From positions 1 to 16,411 of the forward strand of contig CALGUD010000090.1 in assembly GCA_937901915.1 (NCBI GenBank): a stretch of DNA of 16,411 nt, read 5' to 3'. Below are positions 1 to 8,900 of this stretch, piece by piece. This stretch comes from an uncultured Flavobacteriaceae bacterium (GTDB taxonomy: Bacteria; Bacteroidota; Bacteroidia; Flavobacteriales; Flavobacteriaceae). The position numbers were made by a program, and so were the translations under genes. The stretch's first letter is position 1; the number at the start of each line of letters is the position of its first letter. The notes below the pieces were generated by a model. That model worked only from the letters and a program-made list of their open reading frames with translations. It made no database searches and had not been told where the DNA came from.

Positions 1-78
1 GCTAAACCTAGAAATCATCGATCAAAGACTGGTAGCTTAAATCGAACTCACGTTAATTAACACTAATCTTAAATCAAA

Positions 79-768
79 ATGAAAAAAAGTATTGTATTAC
101 TAACATCTATGGTCCTGTTACTGGGCACATCAACTCTGACTGCACAAAAATTAGATAAATTTGGAAGTTCAACAGAAAAAAAAATAGGGCCAAAAACCAT
201 TAAAGTACCATACACAGATGTTATTTCATACTTAGGTTATGCATCACCGGGCAATGAAGATGAAGTAAGGGACAATAAAAAATTCTATTACATTTACGTA
301 TGGGTGCCATTAGTAGCCCCTGAAATAGGAGTAAGAATGTTGTCGCCTGTTGGTGGAACAAAAATTAAAAATGCAATAGTATCCGGTGCTTATCAAGAAA
401 ACTCAGGTTCAGAAGACTATTTTGATACTTATATTACTTTAGAGAGATCTGATATTATTAGTAAAGATAATATTTCTGAAGAAGCTGTTAGCAGTGCAAA
501 CTGGGTTACATTAGAATCAAATGATGACAGTGGCGAAATGCCTAAACAGCCTAGTGGCAATAGCTACAATTCATTATTACGTTATACAAGTGATACCGGA
601 AACCCTGCAAAGGCTTTAACTGCCGGATTATACAGGATTGGTTTCACCACTTACAAAACAGGCGAAGTTAAAGGTACTTTCCTTGCGGAAGTAGCTGCAC
701 CTATAAAATTACCAGGAGTAGTTATGGCTAAAACCATTGCTGAACTTAAAGAGGAGCTTAGTAAATAA
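79..768 (+). CDS. LipL32-like secreted protein
   Basis: This 229-residue protein begins with a Sec signal peptide (residues 1 to about 23: charged MKK, hydrophobic core, then TAQ). The mature part resembles Leptospira LipL32 in motif order: YVWVP (73-77), GVRMLSP (84-90), FDTY (115-118), an acidic NDD (148-150), YNSLLR (163-168) and GLYRIGFTTYKTGEVKGTF (183-201). In LipL32 the calcium site, as I recall it, uses an Asp-Thr pair, two acidic residues and a Tyr; D116/T117, D149/D150 and Y163 occupy matching places. Unlike LipL32 there is no cysteine anywhere, so it is not a lipoprotein and is probably periplasmic or released. LipL32 binds host matrix proteins and homologues occur in some marine gammaproteobacteria; the role here is unknown. 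It stands alone, and an A-rich sequence rather than a Shine-Dalgarno precedes the ATG. The resemblance is recalled, not computed. Confidence 0.75.
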   Translation: MKKSIVLLTSMVLLLGTSTLTAQKLDKFGSSTEKKIGPKTIKVPYTDVISYLGYASPGNEDEVRDNKKFYYIYVWVPLVAPEIGVRMLSPVGGTKIKNAIVSGAYQENSGSEDYFDTYITLERSDIISKDNISEEAVSSANWVTLESNDDSGEMPKQPSGNSYNSLLRYTSDTGNPAKALTAGLYRIGFTTYKTGEVKGTFLAEVAAPIKLPGVVMAKTIAELKEELSK

Positions 769-792
769 TATCAAAATTATTTACTTAAACCA

Positions 793-833
793 AATTATGC
801 CTCGGGTTAAAAATCCGGGGCATAATTATTTTT
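793..833 (+). terminator. Rho-independent terminator of the LipL32-like gene
   Basis: A 13-bp stem (793-805 with 815-827, one G-T wobble) with a 9-nt loop is followed by a short T-run (829-833). It sits 24 nt past the stop codon and between two convergent genes, so it may also help to end the minus-strand DUF2254 transcript, although no good T-run lies on that side. Confidence 0.8.
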
Positions 834-849
834 ATAAAGGTTATATTAT

Positions 850-2148
850 TTAATTAAACAATTCCAAAATATGTGTTTTATCATATATATTATCTGTGTT
901 TTTTTCTAAATCCAATTTAAATATATCCAATTCTTTCAATATTGCTTGCCTGTTTTCAATCGATATTTCTGAACTATGAGCAATATATTTTAAAGCTTTA
1001 ACAAGCACATATGAAACAGCATTGTCATGTTTAGAATAATAACGTATCGGTTCAATAATTTTTCTTAATATTTCCTGTGGACCAATATTGTTTTTAATAA
1101 GCCATAGTTCACAATTCTTGTCTTTTTGAATGTATTTAGGAGGCAATTGCAATGATTTATGTATTAACTGTCCTATTTTATTAGTAGCCTCTATAGCTGT
1201 TCCCGGGTCATTTATTCCGGGAGACATAGCCTTAACCACCACTTCCATTAACTTTATTATTCCCCCGGTACTACTATCAACATTATGCCGGGTAGATGAA
1301 ATATTCATACTAAATAAAAGAGATTCTATTTCTTTTTCAGAGAGCGGTTCTTTTACACGTAATATTGATTCTCCTTTCCATATATGTTGATCTATATAAG
1401 GTAAAACTTCAATTTGATTATTTTTATTCTTAAAAGAATCTTTCAGCAATGAAATATCAAATCCTTTATAATATCCGGTTTTATCACTTTTTATCTCCTT
1501 CCAATACTTATATTTTGAAAATTCACTAGGGGCCGGTTTTTCATTTTGTAATTCTAGCTCTAAATAGTTCCAACTTTCATTAAATATTTTCTTAATAATA
1601 TTTTGAATTTGAACAGTTTGTGAAATATTATGTATAAAGAAGATAAAAAAACCAATACATATTACTCCCAGAATTGTAGAAAACATAGTCGAAAGTCCTA
1701 GTTGATTAGAATCCCCTCCATACGATCCATGAGAAATAAGGATAATTATACAATATAATAATGTGCCTATGTAAATCCCTAATATTATTTGATGCTTTTT
1801 GTTCGAAATCAGATTAGGTAAAAGTCCGGGTGAAAAATTTGCTGAGGCTTGATTGAGAACAACCATTACCATAGTAAAACTGAATACAGTTAAAGATATA
1901 ATGCCGGCAATAAATGTGGATAAAATGGAACGTGCTGTGCTAAAGTCTTCGATAAAAAGATAAGGTACATCATCTTTTATGCCTTTTATTAAATCTAAAT
2001 TTTCTACAGAAATAGTGGCCAGTGCAAAAACAAAAAAACAAGCACTTATTATAATAGGATAAAAGGCTATACTATGTATGGTTCGCTTATAAGTACTTTT
2101 AATAAGTTTAATTATAACTTTCATCTTTAGAACATTAATATTTCGCAT
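850..2148 (-). CDS. DUF2254 family integral membrane protein
   Basis: This 432-residue protein has four predicted membrane segments in its N-terminal part (about 26-46, 75-98, 120-140 and 152-174), followed by a soluble domain of about 250 residues. DUF2254 hallmarks are visible: a polar stretch after the second segment with NFSPGLLPNL (104-113; the family usually has QFSPRLL) and the conserved SPGINDPGTA (309-318) in the soluble domain. The family has no established function. The gene is transcribed alone, convergent with the LipL32-like gene. The ATG at 2148 is the longest start; a second ATG at 2124 (M9, giving MKVIIKLIK) would also leave all membrane segments intact, and neither has a clear ribosome binding site. 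Length is typical of the family. No missing motif or frameshift was seen. Confidence 0.85.
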   Translation of the reverse strand: MRNINVLKMKVIIKLIKSTYKRTIHSIAFYPIIISACFFVFALATISVENLDLIKGIKDDVPYLFIEDFSTARSILSTFIAGIISLTVFSFTMVMVVLNQASANFSPGLLPNLISNKKHQIILGIYIGTLLYCIIILISHGSYGGDSNQLGLSTMFSTILGVICIGFFIFFIHNISQTVQIQNIIKKIFNESWNYLELELQNEKPAPSEFSKYKYWKEIKSDKTGYYKGFDISLLKDSFKNKNNQIEVLPYIDQHIWKGESILRVKEPLSEKEIESLLFSMNISSTRHNVDSSTGGIIKLMEVVVKAMSPGINDPGTAIEATNKIGQLIHKSLQLPPKYIQKDKNCELWLIKNNIGPQEILRKIIEPIRYYSKHDNAVSYVLVKALKYIAHSSEISIENRQAILKELDIFKLDLEKNTDNIYDKTHILELFN

Positions 2149-2235
2149 TAATTTACACTATTATCCAGCAATACAGGAGACTTTATGCGATAATTTTTAA
2201 TTGTAAAGAATTTGGAATTCAGAGGAGGTATAAAA

Positions 2236-2304
2236 ATGAGTTGGGTAGATTATTACTATTTTCTCCAGGCCACATTACTTTATATTCTAAAGATGAAGCC
2301 TTAA
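2236..2304 (+). CDS. possible 22-codon small ORF with strong Shine-Dalgarno
   Basis: In the gap between the DUF2254 gene and tRNA-Arg, GAGGAGG (2222-2228) lies 7 nt before an ATG that opens a 22-codon ORF rich in Tyr and Leu (begins MSWVDYYY). A perfect Shine-Dalgarno is unusual for this group of bacteria, where A-rich leaders are the rule. No family is recognised, no promoter is seen and the length is within chance. Listed only as a possibility. Confidence 0.15.
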   Translation: MSWVDYYYFLQATLLYILKMKP

Positions 2305-2335
2305 CAGTATTCTTCTTAATGAAAAGCTTCGCTTT

Positions 2336-2370
2336 AAAAAAAACAAAAGCAAGCTAAATAGTTAGCTTGC
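2336..2370 (-). terminator. Rho-independent terminator downstream of tRNA-Arg
   Basis: A perfect 9-bp stem (2349-2357 with 2362-2370, loop ATAG) is followed on the minus strand by a T-rich tract (complement of 2336-2348, twelve T in thirteen bases). It lies 27 nt beyond the tRNA-Arg 3' end and is oriented to end that transcript. Confidence 0.85.
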
Positions 2371-2396
2371 TCCTCATCTCATTTGTAAATTATTTG

Positions 2397-2470
2397 TGAT
2401 CGCGCCACGATTCGAACGTGGGACCGTCTGCTTAGAAGGCAGATGCTCTATCCAGCTGAGCTACGCGACC
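2397..2470 (-). tRNA. tRNA-Arg (anticodon TCT)
   Basis: The minus strand folds as a complete cloverleaf: acceptor GGTCGCG pairs with CGCGATC (one G-T), D arm GCTC..GAGC, anticodon stem TCTGC/GCAGA with loop CTTCTAA (anticodon TCT, reading AGA/AGG), T arm CCACG-TTCGAAT-CGTGG and discriminator A. CCA is not encoded: ACAAA follows the acceptor stem. It has its own promoter (2567-2598) and terminator (2336-2370), so it is a single-gene unit. Confidence 0.96.
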
Positions 2471-2566
2471 ATTTTCAATAATTTCATTCTTTCAAAAACA
2501 ATGACTAATTCAAGCCTGACATACAGCCAAAGTGGTAATAAAAAAGAATGCTTTTCTACCGGGCTG

Positions 2567-2598
2567 CGAATATACAATATCTATTAAATATGAAGCAA
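2567..2598 (-). promoter_or_regulatory. Bacteroidota-type promoter for tRNA-Arg
   Basis: On the minus strand TTG (2596-2598) is followed after 21 nt by TATATTCG (2567-2574), a near match to the Bacteroidota -33 TTG / -7 TAnnTTTG consensus. The next bases are CAGCCC, resembling the GCA.CCGC extension beside the other tRNA promoter of this window (11178-11208). It would give a leader of about 90 nt before tRNA-Arg, presumably removed by processing. Confidence 0.5.
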
Positions 2599-2991
2599 TA
2601 TAATTTTTAATTATTTACCAGATTTAAACCTTACCCTGTAAATCAGGCACAACAAAGCACAAAAATAACATACTAATGATTTAACCTTACATAATTATTA
2701 TAATGAGGAGGTATTACTTACATTTTGTAATACACTATAAATGCACAGACCAATAAAATTAAAGGTAAAATCCTACTCCTGGTTTTATAGATTGTTAAAA
2801 CCGATTGATTATAAAATGTTGATTTTAAATAATTAATCTTAAATTATCGATAAATATTAAATTAAAATCGACCAAATCAATTAATATATTAAAAACTTTG
2901 AAAAAATAGGATTTTTCTTCAAGTAGTTGTAATTTAATCACGAAATTCAAAGAATTAACAAAAAATTAAACAACTAAAATTATTTCCTGAC
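2599..2991. other. AT-rich intergenic region upstream of the giant T9SS gene
   Basis: About 390 bases without a supportable gene. The stretch is very AT-rich and holds a weak 7-bp inverted repeat (2711-2717 with 2727-2733) just after a GAGGAGG-like sequence that is followed by no ORF. No convincing TTG / TAnnTTTG promoter pair was found, although the promoter of the 2992 gene should lie here. The leader just before that ATG is A-rich without a Shine-Dalgarno. Confidence 0.5.
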
Positions 2992-5900
2992 ATGAAAAAA
3001 AATTACTTTTTCATAGCTGTTTTATTGGCTATTTTCTTCAGCCCATATACAGTTAAAGCGCAAACCCCAAAAAAAATTCCTACAACTCCAATTGTTTGTC
3101 CTGCTAAATTTGAGGATATGCATACCAGAGTTACTGTTGCTAAATCAAAGAGCAAAGATTATCAGTTAAGGATTCAGGAATCCGCTACAGCAGAGCTTTT
3201 GGTAACATACGGGCCCGGCGCCCAGGCAAATCCTGATGCTATGGCAGCATTTCAATTTGCTCTGGACATTTGGTCTAATCAAATCGTCTCTCCCGTTCCT
3301 ATAAAAATATATGCGGATTTTGCAAATTTGGGGAGCGGTGTCCTGGCATCGGCTGGGCCGGCATATATGGTAAGTGATATTCCGAATGCACCAGACCCTA
3401 ATGTACTCTATCCTGCAGCACTGGCAAATGCCATAGCGGGGGAAGTACTGTTTCCTGATGAAGAATTTGATTTAATCGTGAATCTGGGAAATGGTATTCC
3501 CTGGTATTTTGGCACCGATGGCAATACTCCTTCGGGCTTGTTTGATTTTGTTACTGTAGCATTACACGAAGCCGGACACGGACTTGGTTTTACTGCTGTC
3601 AGAAACTATAGTGGTGGGGTTGGATCTTTACGGTCTAACGGAACGCCTTCAATATTTGCAATTTTTATGGTTGATGGTGATGGAAATTATTTATTGGATT
3701 TCCCGGATCCCTCGGTTGAAATAGGAGACGCATTTACAGGTGGTGATCTTTATATAGACGGAGCCTTTTCAAAAGCTGCATTAGGAGGTGAAAGACCGGA
3801 ATTATTTGCCCCCCCTTCGTTTGAAATGGGATCTAGTATTGCCCATTGGGATGAAACTGCATATCCGGCAGGAGACCCGAATTCATTAATGAGTCCACAA
3901 GTAGGAACCGCCGAAGCCATTCATGATATTGGCGATATTACACGTGGATTCTTTAAAGATATGGGATGGGTTATTAACGATGAAGAAGCACCCGCTTTAA
4001 TTGCTTCCCCAGGATCTATATCGGAAGAGTTATTTGTGGGAGATGGCGCAACATACAACATAGAAGTTTCCAATATTTCTGATGTCACCATCAACGCACT
4101 CATAACTTCTAATACCGGATCCTCTACCATAGAAATAATTGACCCTTCGGAATTAACAATTCCTTCTGCAGGAACAGACTCATTCGATGTAACTATTAAT
4201 ACAACCGGATTAGAAAAAGGGGTTTACCGCGACACTATTTACATTGAAGCTACTGAAACAGAAGATATTATTACAGTTCCGGTTACGGTTCAGGTGCTGG
4301 ATGGAACTGAAGTTCCCCTTATAAGCGTTTCACCGGAATCCTTTAATGAAACCATAGAGAGGCTTGAGGTAATAACCAGGGAACTTACAATTCAAAATTC
4401 CGGGGATGCCGATCTTTCATATAACATCAGTATAGAAGATGGCTCAACTCCCGATTTTGAAACCAGAGTAGCTACTACAAATAACTTAATAAAAGCTCAG
4501 GGCTTTTCCTCTAAAAATTTTTCAGGTTTTTCAGAATCAACAAACAAAACCGCTCTTATAAAGAATACCAACAATACATTCAATGAAATTATTACATCTT
4601 TATATGCTACAGATTTTGAAGAATTTGTGCCAGGAGATATTAACTCCCAATTGGGTTGGTTAAGCCAATATGAAAATAATTGGATCATATCAGATGCTAA
4701 TCCAGCAGATGGATCCTTGCATTTCAGAGGAATTTCAGATGGTTTAGGTAGTACCAGAACCGGCAATATCATCGCGATTTCTCCAACCATTGCCCCTCTC
4801 GATGAACCATATATGGTAATGTCAGCAGATGTAAATATTCAGGGGTCAGGTGTAACCTGGGAAATAATCCCCCAGGCGCCTTCAGAAGAATCCGTTATGA
4901 CGAGGTTGCGTTTTAACCCTGATCGAACAATTGATGTTTTATCCGGTTCAGATTTCACCCCTGTTAATGCAACTATTCCGGAAGGATATTTTCACTTAAA
5001 AATTGTAGTTGATAAAGACGATTCAGCATTTGCCGTTTATTTTGATAATGTTCTTGTATTCTCCGGACAGGGGTTTGCTCCTTATATTGAACAGGTGATT
5101 TTCCTTTCATCAATGGAAGTTGAGGGCTCTACAATGGATATAGATAATCTTGAAGTTACTGACGGAGACCCGGATGCATTCTTTTTATCTGTTTCCCCCA
5201 GTGCAGGTGTGGTACCTATGGGATCTTCCGCCACTGTGGACGTAAAGTTTGATTCCAGAATACTCGATGCAGGAGAATACGATGCTACTATTATTGTAGA
5301 TAGTAATGACGAAGTAAACTCACCTATAAATATACCTGTTACATTAACAGTTTTAGAACCTGCCACTATAGAAGTTACACCAACATCTTTAAGTGCCGCC
5401 GTAAATGTGCAAACCGATACACCCCCCATACAGGTTGAATCGTTTACCATTTCCAATACAGGCGAAAGTACTTTAGAATTCACATCCTCATTAGGATCCA
5501 TAGGTTTTACCCCACTTTCCGGGTCAAATGCTCTAACTCCGGCAGAATCGTTGAATATGGCTAATTATGGAGAAGGGAATTCAGGTCTTTTTGAAGAAAA
5601 ATTAGCCGGAAAACCAAAAACCCTTCATGAGGTTAAAACAACTGCCTATCAGGATGCTGTTACGTATAGCGATTCCATTGCTTACGACTCCGGGCTGCCT
5701 TTCCCAGACGATTTTGCTGGCTTGCAAACGGCAGCATATACCAATGCTGTTAATTTTGATGTTGAAAACGAATTCACATTAACCGCCATACGTAATGGTT
5801 TCAGGACAGAAGCAATTGCAAACCCTGTTGTTATTGTTGAAATTTACAAAGGTGGTGCAACACCCAATGAGGGTGAGCTGTTATTGACTCAGACTTTTAA

Positions 5901-8900
5901 TGAAGCTAGCGAAGAAGGAGTCGTTTTTGTAGAAACACTTAATCAGTCCCTCAGCTTTTCAGCAGGTGAATCATTTTGGGTAGTTCATAAATACCCTGAA
6001 GGTATTGAATTTCCACAGGGAGTTGACAGCAATGCCACACAGCGACCGGATACTTATTTTTTCAGTGGTGATGGTGGTGCAACATATAGCCCATCCGGCT
6101 TCGTTTTCTTTGTAAGAGCATTGAGTGGTGGCTCAGAAAGCAATTATATTACATTAGAGCCCTCCTCGGGAACTGTAGAGCCTGGACAATCTTTGAATGT
6201 ATCTGTTACATTTAACGGAGAGAATCTGGCCAACGGAACATACAATACAGATATCCGGATATCCAGTAATGACCCCGTTACACCCGTTGAAACTGTTGCC
6301 ACTACTTTTGAAGTATCAGGTCAAGTTTCAGAAATTGCAATTTCCGATGAATTCCTTCTTTTTAATGATGTATTTATCGGGGCTGAAAGAGAACGTTCAT
6401 TTACTATAAATAACAACGGTTTAGCAGAATTAAACATTACAGGCATTACTTCAGATAATCCAAACTTTACCGTGGATGTTTCCTCAGCTACTATACCTGC
6501 TCAGGAAAGCCTGGAGGTAACTGTTACCTTTGCTCCACAGGAAACCGGTAGCCTTAATGGCATCTTAACTATTGAAAGTGATGCTCCTGAGAACAATGTA
6601 CTGGAAGTAATTGTCAACGGTGTTGGTGTAGAACCTCCCGTTGCAGTTGTTAGTCCGCAGGAAGTATCCCTAAACACAGATGCGGGCACAACAATAGACA
6701 CTCAAATCACATTATCAAATGAAGGTAATTCTCCATTAATTTTCTCATTCCCGGACCTTGCAGTAGCTGCAGCCCTGGCAAAACCTGATGTGAAATTAAA
6801 TAACACTGAGTATATCTCCTTTAAAAACTTCAGCACTAAACAGGAAAAAGGTTATAAAGACAATCGCCTTGGCACTCCGGTATTGTATAGTGTAGGTACA
6901 GATAACAACTTTGGATATAGCTGGATAGATAGTGATGAAGAAGGTGGCCCGGTTTATAGTTTTAATGATATTACCTCAACAGGAACGGAAATAACCAGTT
7001 TAATGGGCGGTGATGGCTCCACAGAGGTAACCTTGCCATTTACATTTGAGTTTTACGGAACCACGCATTCCAGTATTCTTGTAAATGCTAACGGATTTTT
7101 AGCTTTTCAACCACCCAGTAGTTTTAGTTATATAAACGATCAGATTCCGGTGGATGATGGTACAAACAACATAATTGCAGGGATGTGGACGGATCTTGAA
7201 CCACAGGAATTTAACGGATCTGTACATTATGAAGATTTTGGTGACCGACTCGTTGTTCAATGGACACAGGCTACGCTTTATGACGGGCCTGAAGAAGAGT
7301 ATGTAACATTTCAGATCGTTCTATATGATAATGGCAATATAGATGTTTACTATGAAGATGTAGAAACCGCTCCTTTTAGAAATACTGCTACAGTAGGTAT
7401 TGAAAATGCTGATGCAACAGATGGTGCACAGGTAGCTTTTAACACAACCTACATAAAAAATGGTTTAGCACTTCGGTTTGTTAAGCCGGCAGTATCATTA
7501 ACTCCATTAATAAGTAATGTCACACCACTTTCAGGTGTAGTAGCAGCAGGAGGTTCACGTACTCTTACTGTTACATTAGATGCTACTGAATTAAATGACG
7601 GTATGTATTATGATGAACTTGTAGTTTCGAGTAATGATCCGGTAGATACAGACAATACCGCGTTATTTGAACTAACTGTTATCGGATATCCTGAAATTGA
7701 AGTAACACCGGCAACAATTGAATTTGAACCTCTTTTTGTAGGTTTGAGCAGTGAATCTTCATTAATGATTCAGAATACCGGATCAAAAACGCTGGAGATT
7801 TCCAGTATTTCAAACCAGGAAGATGTATTTGTTTTAGATATGACAGGACCGGTTACATTAGAACCAGGCGAATCTCAAATTATAAATGTAGAATTTACTC
7901 CCGCAACAGCGTCAGTATATGAAGATGAAATTGTAATTGTAAGCAACGATGCCTTTGGAAATGAAAATTTATCAATTCCTTTATCTGGTGAAGGTGTCCC
8001 TCCCCCCGTTATTGAAGTAGCTCCCGAATCATTCGAATTGTCTGTTACAGAAGGTGAATCCGTTACCGAAACCGTTACAATAAGTAATACAGGTGGTTCT
8101 ACTTTAAATTATTCCTTAACCCCTCCTTATTTTGCAAAAGCAGGAGAGGCTAACCAGGTGATGGTACAGCAGTATGAAAAATTGGAATATGCCAAAATAG
8201 AGAGTAAGGAAACACCTGACACACGTGTTGGACCTAAATTTCTTAATGCCAGTGGTGGGCCGGGTACATTTGGGTACACCTGGATTGATAATAACAGTGG
8301 CGGGCCGGATTACGATTATATCTACATAAGTACTACAGGAGAGCTCATTGATGTTGGGGCAGACGGGAATACAACTGTTCCACTACCTTTTGATTTTAAT
8401 TTCTTCGGAAATGTTGAGAGTAGTGTTACCATAGCTGCAAACGGTTATTTAACATTTGCACCTATAACCGGTGTTGATTATGTAAACATGCAAATTCCTG
8501 ATGAGGCTAATCCAAATTTATTTATTGCTGCCCTGTGGAGTGATTTAGAGCCTCAGAATGGAGACGGTGTGTATGTTCAGGGAAATGAAGAGTATTTTAT
8601 TGTTCAATATGAAAATGTTCCGGGTTGGGGATTACCTCCTTTAGTTGAGATTCCAGAACCAGTAAGTTTTCAGGTTATATTGTTTCCTGACGGATCCATA
8701 AAAATGCAATACAAAAACGTAAATTCTACCCTACGTACAACCAGTACGGTAGGATTAGAAGGTCCACTTGGATTATCAGGGTTACAAGTTATTTTCAATA
8801 CAGAATATTTAACTGATGAACTGGCCATAACCTTCTCTCCACCGATGACCGGTACCATAGAGCCAGGTGAGACAGCAGAAATACCTGTTACTTTCTCTGC

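Noticed and set aside
79..150. LipL32-like protein as a lipoprotein
   Set aside because: There is no cysteine in the signal region or anywhere in the protein.
2396..2587. 63-residue plus-strand ORF over tRNA-Arg
   Set aside because: Its N-terminal part is the antisense of tRNA-Arg and the rest has no family features.
2701..2733. Small inverted repeat after GAGGAGG upstream of the giant gene
   Set aside because: It has only a 7-bp AT-rich stem, no T-run and no ORF; too weak to call a regulatory element.
3921..8858. Several antisense and shifted ORFs of 60-140 codons inside the giant gene
   Set aside because: They shadow a 2476-codon frame with clear domains; none has a recognisable motif.
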